From: Muribaculaceae bacterium Isolate-036 (Harlan)
Lineage (GTDB): Bacteria; Bacteroidota; Bacteroidia; Bacteroidales; Muribaculaceae
Assembly: GCA_003833075.1 (NCBI GenBank)
Contig: RIAY01000012.1
Coordinates: 1 to 64,000 of the forward strand
Direction: 5' to 3'
DNA: 64,000 bases
Of this stretch, positions 49,999-59,359 are shown piece by piece; position 1 is the stretch's first letter; each line of letters starts with the position of its first letter. The position numbers and the translations under genes are program-made. Below the pieces are notes generated by a model. That model made no database searches, was not told the DNA's origin, and saw nothing but the letters and a program-made list of their open reading frames with translations.

Positions 49999-50817
49999 AT
50001 GAGGAAAATTATATACGCATTGGTTTATCTCATAGCACTTGTAGCAGGTGTATGCCTTCTTGTCTTTAACCATCAGGCAATGGAGGAGACGCGCCCCGTA
50101 TTGCGTTATGTCATCATGGGAGCCGGAGTTGCATTTGTGATCCCGGGCATATGCTTCCTTATCGCTTCTCTGCGTCCGCGCCGCGATTCGAACGGAGTCG
50201 TTGTAAGTCGTCCGTGGTTCTCTACCATCATGGGGGTTATAGCACTGGTGTGGGGCATTCTTCTTTTGTGCATGCCATCGGGATTTCTTGGTAATCTCAA
50301 CATCTCGTTAGGCGTTTCACTGATTATTGTATCATTGGCACAGATTGTATGGATCGTGAAGGGACGACGCATCAACGGCGCGCCTGTCTGGCTCTATATC
50401 ATCCCGATTCTCACAGTTGCTGCAGGAGTTTGGATTATTTTTATGGAGACTGACTTCCAGAATCCAGGCAGAGAACACTCGTTAGGAAGCATTGTGGCTG
50501 GAGCTGCTTTCATTATATTGGCGATAAACGGATTCGCGAGTCTGCCACGCCGCAAGAAAACCGTCTCAGACATAGAGAAAGAAACACGCCGACTCGCCAA
50601 GGAACAGAAAAAAGCCGTCAAAGAGGAAGCGCGCGAAGCAAAACAGAGACTGGAACAGGCAAAAGCCAACAGCGAGGCAGCACTCCGGAATGAAGAAGCG
50701 GCTCGAAAAGCAGTCGAAGAAACTCAGCAGAAAGAAGCCAGGGCTTCATCTCCTGTTGCTGAATCTGAAAACTCCGGAGAGAAAGAAGAGAAAAAAACAA
50801 TTGAGGAAACAAAATAA
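49999..50817 (+). CDS. DUF308/HdeD-like membrane protein with charged coiled-coil tail
   Basis: 272 residues. Six membrane segments lie in 1-185, the DUF308 type found in acid-resistance protein HdeD; the repeated helix pairs read like VIALVWGILLLCMPSGFLGN. From about 188 a basic then acidic coiled coil (KETRRLAKEQKKAVKEEARE, then EEAARKAVEETQQKEARA) projects into the cytosol and ends in a Glu/Lys-rich tail. Function is unknown. The gene is followed at once by the RNase P RNA. Confidence 0.8.
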   Translation: MRKIIYALVYLIALVAGVCLLVFNHQAMEETRPVLRYVIMGAGVAFVIPGICFLIASLRPRRDSNGVVVSRPWFSTIMGVIALVWGILLLCMPSGFLGNLNISLGVSLIIVSLAQIVWIVKGRRINGAPVWLYIIPILTVAAGVWIIFMETDFQNPGREHSLGSIVAGAAFIILAINGFASLPRRKKTVSDIEKETRRLAKEQKKAVKEEAREAKQRLEQAKANSEAALRNEEAARKAVEETQQKEARASSPVAESENSGEKEEKKTIEETK

Positions 50818-50844
50818 GATATATAAGACTCCGTTATAGAATAA

Positions 50845-51212
50845 GACAGAAATGAGGTCTGTCGCCGGGCATCCGTTTACCGGATGTCAGGAGGAAAGTC
50901 CGGGCAACACAGAGCATCGCGTTTCCTAACGGGAAGCCGGCGGCGACGTCGGGGCGACATGTGACAGAAAACAACCGCCGCCTGTTGCGGCAAGGGTGAA
51001 AAGGTGGGGTAAGAGCCCACCGGCTCCGTTGGCGACAGCGGAGGCCGCACATCCCGCGAGTTGCAAGGCCAAATATACCGGCAGCTAAGGATTGCTCGTC
51101 CATTGCCGGGGGGTAGGCTGCTGAAGCCGTCGGGAAACCGGCCGGCTTAGATAAATGACAGACACCGGCACTTCGTGTGCAGGCACATAACCCGGCTTAT
51201 ATCATCTCTGTC
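50845..51212 (+). ncRNA. rnpB: RNase P RNA (class A)
   Basis: The catalytic RNA of RNase P, which trims tRNA 5' ends. Conserved regions seen: GAGGAAAGTCCGGGC (50891-50905), GGTGAAAAGGTGGGGTAAGA near 50994 and GATAAATGAC near 51149, with the conserved 3' block ACATAACCCGGCTTAT (51184-51199). P1 is formed by GACAGA (50845) with TCTGTC (51207-51212), and outer bases of the loop AATGAG against TCAT. Ends are set by P1. No own promoter is clear in the 28-nt gap after the DUF308 gene. Confidence 0.94.
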
Positions 51213-51222
51213 AATCCTTTCG

Positions 51223-51260
51223 AATGGAGTCTTCGGCACTCGGTTACCGTAGACTCCATT
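51223..51260 (+). terminator. Hairpin after rnpB
   Basis: AATGGAGTCT (51223-51232) with AGACTCCATT (51251-51260), loop 18 nt, followed by TCCGTTTG. Only moderate as a terminator. Confidence 0.45.
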
Positions 51261-51308
51261 TCCGTTTGTAAGCATATGATAATGGGAAGCACAATAATTT
51301 AAGAAAGA

Positions 51309-52691
51309 ATGGGCATAATCGACAAGACAAAAGATTTCATCGCCACTGCATATACGAAGGTAAAAGGTGCCGTCGACTACTGCATGACAGGCGTCTGGAA
51401 CGATCCCAGGCAAACAATAAAGATAAGAATCATCCGCACCTTGAATCTTGCCGTAAATTCCTTTATGGATCGTAACCTGCAGAACCGCTCCATGGCTCTG
51501 ACATATTCGACTGTACTGGCGATTGTGCCGGCAATAGCGCTGTTTGTAGCCATAGGACGCGGATTCGGACTGCAAGACTATCTGCAGAATGAACTTTACA
51601 ATATGTTGCCATCGCAGCAGAAAGCAGTCTCGACAGCTTTGTCGTTTGTAGACTCTTATCTGAATCAGGCTTCACAAGGAATGTTTGTCGGAATTGGGAT
51701 TGTATTCCTTCTTTGGACAGTGATTTCGCTTTTGTCACACATAGAGACTGCGTTCAACACAATCTGGGACATAAAACGCGAACGTTCACTTTATCAGAAA
51801 ATCACGGACTACATTGCAATTTGTCTTATTATTCCGGTTCTTATGATATGTTCTTCCGGAGTCTCCATATTCATGTCCACCACAATTCAGGACAAACTCA
51901 ACCTCCCGTTTCTGACCCCTTTTGTAAACATAGCTCTTGAGGCAACTCCTCTTATACTCTGCTGGGTTGCATTCTCACTGTCTTTCATGCTGATTCCCAA
52001 CACGAAAGTCAATTTCAAATATGCCACGATATCGGGAGCAATATGTGCAATAGCATTCACTATCCTCCAGCTTCTATTTGTAAACGGTCAGATATACGTG
52101 TCGAAATACAATGCAATTTACGGCTCGTTTGCATTTCTTCCTCTTTTCATGATATGGCTTCAGCTTTCATGGCTGCTCTTGCTCTGCGGATGCATGCTTA
52201 CATACTCTCTGCAGAATGTTTTCACTTTCAATTTCAACGGCAACGCAGAGAATCTTTCTCTTGACGGGTGGCACTCCGTAGCCCTGATTGTAATGACGGT
52301 TGTGGCGCAAAGGTTTATTGAGCGCCGAAAACCCATTTCACATACAGACATTGCCAATTCATACAATCTGCCCATAAGAATCGTTTCAAGAATAACAGAA
52401 AAACTTCATGCCGCCGGACTGCTGTATTCAGTTAAGATCAAAGAGGGTGAGTTCGGTGAGTCGCCGGCTGTCGAGCTGCAGGATTTCACTGTCGCGGACT
52501 TCCTTAGAGCATATAATTCCGAAGGTCAGCAGGACTTTATCCCCGACATCCGCAAACTTTATTCACGTCTGTTTGCAATCATTCTCCCTCTGCGCGAAAA
52601 ATGTTATGAAGAATACTCGACTGTGCTGGTCAGAGACCTGCCGATACCGTCTCCCGAACTTATAAAACAAACCCTTATGAAAATCAGATAA
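51309..52691 (+). CDS. YihY/virulence factor BrkB family membrane protein
   Basis: 460 residues. About six membrane segments in 45-330 with the family blocks ALTYSTVLAIVPAIALFVAI, LLWTVISLLSHIETAFNTIW and YKIYG-like FVNGQIYVSKYNAIYGSFAF. An N-terminal cytosolic helix region precedes them. The C-terminal 130 residues (about 330-460) look like a winged helix (ISHTDIANSYNLPIRIVSRI, then TEKLHAAGLLYSV), common in Bacteroidetes members. Not RNase BN despite older annotation; function unknown. Ends at a 70-bp terminator hairpin. Confidence 0.9.
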   Translation: MGIIDKTKDFIATAYTKVKGAVDYCMTGVWNDPRQTIKIRIIRTLNLAVNSFMDRNLQNRSMALTYSTVLAIVPAIALFVAIGRGFGLQDYLQNELYNMLPSQQKAVSTALSFVDSYLNQASQGMFVGIGIVFLLWTVISLLSHIETAFNTIWDIKRERSLYQKITDYIAICLIIPVLMICSSGVSIFMSTTIQDKLNLPFLTPFVNIALEATPLILCWVAFSLSFMLIPNTKVNFKYATISGAICAIAFTILQLLFVNGQIYVSKYNAIYGSFAFLPLFMIWLQLSWLLLLCGCMLTYSLQNVFTFNFNGNAENLSLDGWHSVALIVMTVVAQRFIERRKPISHTDIANSYNLPIRIVSRITEKLHAAGLLYSVKIKEGEFGESPAVELQDFTVADFLRAYNSEGQQDFIPDIRKLYSRLFAIILPLREKCYEEYSTVLVRDLPIPSPELIKQTLMKIR

Positions 52692-52729
52692 GTAGCTAAG
52701 AAAAACCAAGGAATGGTGTTCAGCCATAT

Positions 52730-52799
52730 CATTTATAGATACAGATTGAACGGGAGACAGCGAAACTGCTGTCTCCCGTTCAATCTGTATCTATAAATG
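52730..52799. terminator. 70-bp hairpin, bidirectional terminator
   Basis: Perfect 32-bp stem 52730-52761 with 52768-52799 and 6-nt loop. Core CGGGAGACAG; outer arms A/T-rich. Between convergent yihY (+) and the GH57 gene (-). Confidence 0.85.
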
Positions 52800-52807
52800 T
52801 CGTACTG

Positions 52808-54238
52808 TTATTTCTTTTCTTTGGCTACAGCTGACTTTCCGGCTGCTGCTTTTTTGACTGCTGCTTTATTGGCAGCAGTCTTTTTGGCGGGGGCTTTCTT
52901 CGCCGGTTTCTCTTCCACCTCAATCAGATTCTCTTCACGATTCTCCATATCTGTGCGCAGAGAGGTCACTTCTTTCTTCAGCGATGTGATCTCGTCCGCC
53001 TGGTTACGGATAGTGAGCAGAAGGGAATTAAGCTCTTCATTATCTATAGATTCAGGATATTGCTCTTCTACACGAACAAGGAAGTCGGCAAGCACATTCA
53101 TATAATTGGTAAATGCGGCAAACGGCGAGTCATATGGACTGAAGGCGGCATGAGATGCGCCATCCGCCATATTCTTAGTGCTCATGTAATAGAAATGGTC
53201 ACTGCTCTGCAGATATTCCCAATCCTGTTTAAGACGACGATCCTGGCAAAGACTAACCCTCTCGGCTACGGCATAAAGCTTGCGCAATGCCTCTCTCTGC
53301 AATTCGTTACCTTTCCATGCCGAAACATCGCGAGCCTCGTCAATACCGGAAATAGGATAAGGAATAGAAAGCTCGTCTACCGGCTTAAGCTTCGCCACAG
53401 CCTCCGAAGGTGTGGTGAACTGTATTCCTTTCTCCTTGCCGAACATCGGAAGTGCCTTCATGAACTCGAAGATACCGGTGCCGGCAGGAAGAAACGAACC
53501 GAATGTATCCATGCTCATCAACAGGTTCACCACCTGCTCCTCTTCCGGAAGAGACGCTATCCAGTTGACATACTTGTCGGCGGTCAACGGATACTCATCC
53601 CATTCCGGATTGTTGAAGTTCATAGAGATATCATCTGCAAGTTTATCGTTGGTAAGAAGTAGCTTGAGATCAGGCGCCGTGCATGCACGGTACACATAAT
53701 TCGGAGATTTCCAGCCAAGAATATGCTTGGCGCCATCGGTCAGTGTTGTCTTGAAACCCATTGACGCAACCATCATGGCAATCTCGTCATCATAGATAAG
53801 TTCAGTGTTGGCGAACACCTTGGGTTTCTGTCCGAAAAGACGATATATAAGGTCGTCATGAGCCTTTACCTCACGCATGAATTCCTCCGGATCCTCAAGA
53901 GAAGCGAGCGAATGCGAATACGTGCCCGACAAAAATTCGACACATCCGGTTTCAGAAAGCTGTCGAAGTTTATCGATATATTCAGGCACATACATCTGTA
54001 ATTGCTCGATTGCTGTGCCAGATATGCTTATCGCAAACTTAAACTCCCTGTTGCTTTGTTGAATCATGTCAAGCAGAGTGTCTGCCATAGGTATATATGA
54101 ATTCTGCGCGACACGGGTGATAATCTCGTCATCGGCAAAATCATCGTAATAATAATGGTCGTTGCCAATATCGAAAAATCTATAACGTTTCAGACGATAT
54201 GGCTGATGTATCTTGAAATAGAAGCAAACTGACTTCAT
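52808..54238 (-). CDS. GH57-family glycoside hydrolase with lysine/alanine-rich tail
   Basis: 476 residues. GH57 barrel with HQP (11-13, KIHQPYRL), LSGTYSHS near 103, and the nucleophile-type glutamate in FANTELIYDDE near 148. The fourth conserved region reads MSMDTFGSF near 243, where family members I remember have MDYETFGEH, so the presumed catalytic aspartate position is Ser. About 405-440 is a coiled coil (ITSLKKEVTSLRTDMENREE), and 445-476 is a histone H1-like tail (PAKKAPAKKTAANKAAVKKA). It belongs to the trio debranching enzyme-GT4-GH57, an intracellular alpha-glucan role. Confidence 0.88.
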   Translation of the reverse strand: MKSVCFYFKIHQPYRLKRYRFFDIGNDHYYYDDFADDEIITRVAQNSYIPMADTLLDMIQQSNREFKFAISISGTAIEQLQMYVPEYIDKLRQLSETGCVEFLSGTYSHSLASLEDPEEFMREVKAHDDLIYRLFGQKPKVFANTELIYDDEIAMMVASMGFKTTLTDGAKHILGWKSPNYVYRACTAPDLKLLLTNDKLADDISMNFNNPEWDEYPLTADKYVNWIASLPEEEQVVNLLMSMDTFGSFLPAGTGIFEFMKALPMFGKEKGIQFTTPSEAVAKLKPVDELSIPYPISGIDEARDVSAWKGNELQREALRKLYAVAERVSLCQDRRLKQDWEYLQSSDHFYYMSTKNMADGASHAAFSPYDSPFAAFTNYMNVLADFLVRVEEQYPESIDNEELNSLLLTIRNQADEITSLKKEVTSLRTDMENREENLIEVEEKPAKKAPAKKTAANKAAVKKAAAGKSAVAKEKK

Positions 54239-54274
54239 CTTTTTTATTTTTATTGGTAAATTCTTTGATGTTGA

Positions 54275-55540
54275 CTATCTCCGCGAAGCTATAACCTGAT
54301 TGTAAATATCAATAACTTTCTTACCCGCTTTTTCCCATGTGATCTGATGTATCTCCTCGATACCTTTGTCACGCAGTTCGCTGTGTAGCGCAGGGTAGGA
54401 TACCAGCGCATGCATCGCGTCTGCCATAGCATCGATATCCCAGTAATCCATCTTGATCACATTGTCGAGAATCTCGGCGCAGCCGCTCTGCTTGGAAATT
54501 ATGGATGGCACCCCCATTTCCATCGCCTCAAGCGGCGATATACCGAACGGCTCGGACACCGAAGGCATCACATAGACATCGGAATCGCGAAACATCTGAT
54601 ATACATCCTTTCCGCGCAGGAATCCGGTAAAATGGAATCTGTCTGCTATATTCCTCTTGGCGGCAAGACGGATCATTGCCGCTTCCATGTCGCCTCCGCC
54701 TGCCATCACAAACCGCACCTTCTTGTTTTTCTGAAGCACCTTGGCGGCGGCCTCCACGAAATATTCAGGTCCTTTCTGCATCGTGATGCGACCGAGGAAA
54801 GTAATCACCTTGTCTTTACCTTCACGGCGTTTCAGATTAAGAAGTTCATCGCTGAGCGGGATGACCGCGTTGTGGACAGTAGTGACTTTCGCCGGATCAA
54901 TGCCATATTTGTCTATAACCGTTCTGCGGGTCAGATCCGAAACCGTTATGATATGGTCGGCGTTATTCATGCCGTCTTTCTCTATTCCGAACACCGTAGG
55001 ATTCGGCTTCCCTCTGGAACGGTCGAATTCCGATGCATGCACATGTATCACCAGAGGTTTGCCGGTAACGTTTTTGGCATGTATTCCCGCCGGATAAGTG
55101 AGCCAGTCATGAGAATGAATCACATCGCAGGGGACCGTGCGCGCAATCACTCCGGCAACTATCGAATAATTGTTGATCTCTTCGAGGATATTGTCAGGAT
55201 AGCGGCCTGAGAACTCGATGCAACCGAGATCATTGAGACGCATATAATTGAAATCGGCATAAATATGGTCTCGCAGATCAAAATACATCTGGGGATACAT
55301 AACATTGCCTATGCGCCCCTGAACATAGTCCCAGTTCACATCACGCCAGGCGACGGGGGTGTTGCACGCTCCTATTATATTGGCGAAACCTTTCTCTTCA
55401 TCGCCCCAGGGCTTGGGAATAACGAAGGAAATCTCCATATCGCCGTTGGCATGCATGCCCTTTGTCAGACCATAGCTTGCTGTTCCCAATCCTCCAAGGA
55501 TATGGGGTGGAAACTCCCATCCAAACATTAATGCTTTCAT
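54275..55540 (-). CDS. GT4-family glycosyltransferase (glycogen-synthase-like)
   Basis: 421 residues, GT-B fold. N-terminal MFGWEFPPHILGGLGTASYG with the donor-loop glycines, central VIHSHDWLTYPAGIHAK, and near 325-335 the E-x7-E motif SEPFGISPLEAMEMG. It likely transfers glucose from a nucleotide sugar to a glucan or related polymer. In other Bacteroides this gene stands between the debranching enzyme and GH57 genes; here the gaps are 3 nt and 36 nt, one operon. Confidence 0.9.
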   Translation of the reverse strand: MKALMFGWEFPPHILGGLGTASYGLTKGMHANGDMEISFVIPKPWGDEEKGFANIIGACNTPVAWRDVNWDYVQGRIGNVMYPQMYFDLRDHIYADFNYMRLNDLGCIEFSGRYPDNILEEINNYSIVAGVIARTVPCDVIHSHDWLTYPAGIHAKNVTGKPLVIHVHASEFDRSRGKPNPTVFGIEKDGMNNADHIITVSDLTRRTVIDKYGIDPAKVTTVHNAVIPLSDELLNLKRREGKDKVITFLGRITMQKGPEYFVEAAAKVLQKNKKVRFVMAGGGDMEAAMIRLAAKRNIADRFHFTGFLRGKDVYQMFRDSDVYVMPSVSEPFGISPLEAMEMGVPSIISKQSGCAEILDNVIKMDYWDIDAMADAMHALVSYPALHSELRDKGIEEIHQITWEKAGKKVIDIYNQVIASRR

Positions 55541-55543
55541 CTG

Positions 55544-57508
55544 TTATTCACTTTGAGCGGTTAGAAGTTTTGTCATTTGTTTCACGGTCTTTATCGTTCG
55601 CAGAATCTCACCCACGTTTTTTGCCGTGCTCACGGCTCCGCGACCCGTATAGGGAGGATTGCCGTCATACATCTCCGAAAGAGAACCGATGCAGCCTTCG
55701 GTCATTTCATCCTCATATCCAATAAGCATTCTTTCGATAAATGAAAGACCCGACAGTCCGAAAACCTTGAAATAGGCATCTGCATAGAATCCGAAAAGCC
55801 ATGGACGCGCCGGACCGAGATGAACCGCATATTCACGCTCTGTCGGATTGCCTACATATGTGGGATTATAGGCGAAGCTTTGGGGACTCAGCGAGCGCAA
55901 TCCTTTTGGGGTTAGCAACTCGCGCGTGCACAGGTCAAGAACTCCTTTGCGCTGGCGGCGGTCAAGCGGCGAATATTCCAGACCGATTGCTATCGCGAGA
56001 TTCGGACGCACTTCGAGGTCGGTGTAACTGCCGTTGACATAATCATACAGATAACCGTAATCGTTCAGGAATGTATCCAGAAACGAAAGTTTTATTTTTT
56101 CCGCAAGCGACGCAAGCGACGCCACATAAGCCTCTTCTCCCTTTTCGTTTTCATACAGGGAAATCAGGAATTTCACTGCATTATACCAGAGTGCGTTAAA
56201 TTCAAGTATATATCCTGTACGTGGAATTATCGGCTGACCGTTGATCGATGCTGAAAGCCATGTCACAGGCGTGTTCTGCCCGTTTGATGACACAAGTCCG
56301 TTATGGTTGAGCTTAAGGTTGCGGATTTTCTCACCCCTGATATCCTCTACAAGACGACGCACCGATGCTCCATAACGCTTGCGACATTCATTCGAATCCG
56401 TGTGACGACGAAATTGCTGTATCGCCCATATGGTCCACAACGGTATGTCGGGAAGATCGATCTCACCTATTGTCGGATCTTTCTCACCCTTGTCTATGAA
56501 CCGGAACAATGCGCTGAGGAATGTGTCAAGTATCTCGAAATAATCTTCTTCATGGTTTATGGCGAGAGTGCAGCCGGGAAGAGAGATCAACTCATCACGG
56601 GCACGGACATTATACCAGGGATAGCCTGCCATGATATATGTGCCGCTGTCTTTTTTGAGATAAAACTGTTTGGCTGAATTTTTAAGACAATTGAAGAAGC
56701 TTGTGCGGCATGTGCGCGTTGTCAGTTCTCCGTCATATGTCTTCTCGAATTTCTTGGGGTCACATTCATACGTAGACGCAGAGAAAATAATCGATTCCCC
56801 CTTCTTTATAGGCAATTCGAAATATCCGGGCACCCAGAGATCCTCCTTATAGGGAATCCCCCTGACTTTATCTTTTGTATATTCTATTCCTTTATACCAG
56901 TGCCCCTCGTTGATCCACTCGACAGGCTTGCTGAACTGCATGAACAATTCAGGATAACCGCTGTAAAGACACGTTGAGACTCCGTTGTGTGTCAGTCTGA
57001 CATCCTTGTTGATCGCATCGTTTTCAACACAAAGATCATTCGCATTGCGGAAAGCAAGCATCGGGCGGAAACGCAACGTCGTTGGCGAATGAGCCTCCAC
57101 GAGGGTATATTTTATGAGTATGCGGTTCTCATGCGAGATAAACACTTTCTCTTTTGTCAGCACAACACCTCCCACGCGGAATGTCATTACAGGGACATTC
57201 TCGCAATTGAACTCGCGGATGTATTTGTGACCGTTGGGACTGAAAACATTGTCACCATACTGATGTAGCCCAAGATTGAAGGAGGCTCCGTGCTGGATTA
57301 CCGACTCATCGAGAGATGACAACAGCACATGCGCCTTGTCGTCCATCTCCGGAATCGGTATCACGAGAAGACCATGCTGCTTGCGCGTGTTGCAACCTAC
57401 GATGGTCGTGCAGTGATAAGCCCCCGACTTATTGGTGCGTAGCATCTCCTTGGGAAGACTCTGCTCCAGATTGATCATCAGGTTCTTGTCAAACTTAAGA
57501 TAGCTCAT
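55544..57508 (-). CDS. Glycogen debranching enzyme (GH133 amylo-alpha-1,6-glucosidase)
   Basis: 654 residues. An N-terminal beta-sandwich domain (about 20-260) with NKSGAYHCTTIVGCNTRKQHG (split), then the (alpha/alpha)6 C-terminal domain about 300-640. The catalytic area has AGYPWYNVRARDELISLPG (family WGRD region, here with ARD) and YILEFNALWYNAVKFL. It removes alpha-1,6 branches of glycogen. Its stop is 3 nt from the glycosyltransferase ATG. First gene of the trio. Confidence 0.92.
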   Translation of the reverse strand: MSYLKFDKNLMINLEQSLPKEMLRTNKSGAYHCTTIVGCNTRKQHGLLVIPIPEMDDKAHVLLSSLDESVIQHGASFNLGLHQYGDNVFSPNGHKYIREFNCENVPVMTFRVGGVVLTKEKVFISHENRILIKYTLVEAHSPTTLRFRPMLAFRNANDLCVENDAINKDVRLTHNGVSTCLYSGYPELFMQFSKPVEWINEGHWYKGIEYTKDKVRGIPYKEDLWVPGYFELPIKKGESIIFSASTYECDPKKFEKTYDGELTTRTCRTSFFNCLKNSAKQFYLKKDSGTYIMAGYPWYNVRARDELISLPGCTLAINHEEDYFEILDTFLSALFRFIDKGEKDPTIGEIDLPDIPLWTIWAIQQFRRHTDSNECRKRYGASVRRLVEDIRGEKIRNLKLNHNGLVSSNGQNTPVTWLSASINGQPIIPRTGYILEFNALWYNAVKFLISLYENEKGEEAYVASLASLAEKIKLSFLDTFLNDYGYLYDYVNGSYTDLEVRPNLAIAIGLEYSPLDRRQRKGVLDLCTRELLTPKGLRSLSPQSFAYNPTYVGNPTEREYAVHLGPARPWLFGFYADAYFKVFGLSGLSFIERMLIGYEDEMTEGCIGSLSEMYDGNPPYTGRGAVSTAKNVGEILRTIKTVKQMTKLLTAQSE

Positions 57509-57767
57509 GACATAAATTGATTATGCGGGTTATAATTTTCACTCCAGTTATTTTACACTATAGTTATCATCGAAGCCGAGGAGGGTAATGCCAGGGTGAT
57601 AAAAAAAACAATATCGTATAAAAACATTTGTACCGTTATTCCACAAAGTTACTTCATACTTTCAACAATTGCAAGCAACGTTTGTATGTTTAATAATATA
57701 ATTTCACAACGTACAACATTTTTTACACATTTCGCTTAATTTTCACCACCCACGCAATTCTTATTAT
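57509..57767 (-). promoter_or_regulatory. AT-rich promoter region of the glucan operon
   Basis: On the minus strand CTTG (57675-57672), 20-nt spacer, TAACTTTG (57651-57644): a close match to the Bacteroidetes promoter. The start near 57638 leaves a leader of about 130 nt. The rest of the gap shows no gene; with the terminator below it spans about 357 bp. Confidence 0.55.
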
Positions 57768-57815
57768 AAAAATCAGAGACACAGCGCGTAGTGACGCGCT
57801 GTGTCTCTGATTTTT
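57768..57815 (-). terminator. Terminator of the nuo operon
   Basis: Perfect 21-bp stem 57768-57788 with 57795-57815 (GAGACACAGCGCG core) and 6-nt loop. The minus strand continues as TTATAA after a T run; the plus strand ends in seven T. It lies 50 nt after the nuoN stop. Confidence 0.85.
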
Positions 57816-57865
57816 TTAAACCTTTGATCCCCGGGTCAGAAATATCCGGGAATTTGGAAGATGTC

Positions 57866-59308
57866 TTATCCGAGAACCGCCTTGTAGCAGTATTCATATA
57901 CATATGGCACAAGTCCCGCAAATATAATACCTGCAACGCAGATCCACAATGCAAGCTTCTCACCGATTGCGCTCTTGAAGCTTTCGACTTTAGCCTCGCC
58001 GGGCTTTATCCAGATTGCCTTTACAACCAACAGATAATAATAAAGCGAGATGATTGTGTTGATCAACGCTATCAGGACGAGCATATAAAGAGCCATCGAG
58101 CCTGTCGAGGTTACAGCTGTGAAGATAAGTATCTTGCTGAAGAACCCTGCGAAAGGAGGAATACCGGCAAGTGAGAACATAGCCAGTGTCATCGCGAACG
58201 AAAGCCAGGGGTTCGTCTTGTGCAGTCCGTCATAATCATCCATTGAGAGCTTGCCTGTATTGTTCTCGATGCTTGAGATTACGGCAAACGCGCCAAGGTT
58301 GCTGACAATATACACCAGAATATAGAACATCATGGATGCAAGACCGATCCCTCCTGCCATTACGCCGAGCATGATGTATCCAGCCTGAGAGATTGATGAG
58401 AACGCCATAAAGCGCTTCATGTTCTTCTGACGGATCGCGAACAGGTTACCAACGGTTATTGTGACAATGATGACACCATACATCATCCATTCCCACATGT
58501 GTTCGAAAAGCTGACCGAACGCATGAACGAAAATAACGAAGAACGCGAAAGCTGCCGCACCTTTTGAAATTACCGAGAGATAACTTGTGATGGCTGTCGG
58601 CGCGCCCTGATAAACATCGGCTGTCCAGAGATGGAAGGGAACAAGCGAAAGCTTGAAACCGATACCTGCTATCATGAAGGCGATTGCCGCTATCAGAAGT
58701 CCGCTGTATTCTCCCGCAATCACATTGTTCCGAATATCATCGAAATAAAGTGAACCGCCTGAGAATGCATAGACAAACGACAGACCCATCAATAGAATTG
58801 CTGATGAGAACACTGCTGTCAGAATGTATTTTGCAGCTGCCTCATGGCTCTCGTAATGCTTCTTATTGAAAGCTACGAGTGCCGCGAGCGGAAGTGACGC
58901 CGACTCAAGTCCGATTATGAAGAGAAGGAAATGACGGGCGGAAATCATAAGATACATTCCGAAGAGCGTAACGAGCAGAAGTTCATAGAACTCACCCTTG
59001 CGGATTGCCACCTCGTCACTCTCTACCCACTTTGCAGACTGCAGGAAAACGATAAACACTCCGACATTCAGAATCGCTTTCATGGCTTTGCATGCTGTGT
59101 CGTTGACATACATGCCGCCGAACACCTCCATATCGCACGACGGTATGATCCATATGGCTACGGTTGCCAGACCGAACAGCACTGTCGTCAAGGGCGTGAG
59201 GATGCGCTTTGCGCCATCTCCCGAAAATGTGTCGAAAAGAAACACTACCAGGAAAAGACCCAGAATTATTAGTTCGGGCAACATTGCCCCAAATTGTGAA
59301 TAATCCAT
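57866..59308 (-). CDS. nuoN: NADH-quinone oxidoreductase subunit N
   Basis: 480 residues, about 14 membrane helices, antiporter-like subunit of complex I in the inner membrane. Seen: the FYELLLVTLFGMYLMISARH region with the conserved Glu, FKLSLVPFHLWTADVYQGAP with the conserved Lys of the proton path, and GKLSMDDYDGLHKTNPW near the end. Last gene of the operon, 51 nt after nuoM. Confidence 0.95.
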   Translation of the reverse strand: MDYSQFGAMLPELIILGLFLVVFLFDTFSGDGAKRILTPLTTVLFGLATVAIWIIPSCDMEVFGGMYVNDTACKAMKAILNVGVFIVFLQSAKWVESDEVAIRKGEFYELLLVTLFGMYLMISARHFLLFIIGLESASLPLAALVAFNKKHYESHEAAAKYILTAVFSSAILLMGLSFVYAFSGGSLYFDDIRNNVIAGEYSGLLIAAIAFMIAGIGFKLSLVPFHLWTADVYQGAPTAITSYLSVISKGAAAFAFFVIFVHAFGQLFEHMWEWMMYGVIIVTITVGNLFAIRQKNMKRFMAFSSISQAGYIMLGVMAGGIGLASMMFYILVYIVSNLGAFAVISSIENNTGKLSMDDYDGLHKTNPWLSFAMTLAMFSLAGIPPFAGFFSKILIFTAVTSTGSMALYMLVLIALINTIISLYYYLLVVKAIWIKPGEAKVESFKSAIGEKLALWICVAGIIFAGLVPYVYEYCYKAVLG

Positions 59309-59359
59309 TTTTATTGTTGTGCTTTACTCTGTTTCTAAAAGTTTTGCATATTCACTTTG

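Noticed and set aside
51147..51575. 142-residue minus-strand frame
   Set aside because: Antisense to the rnpB 3' end and the yihY start, with no domain.
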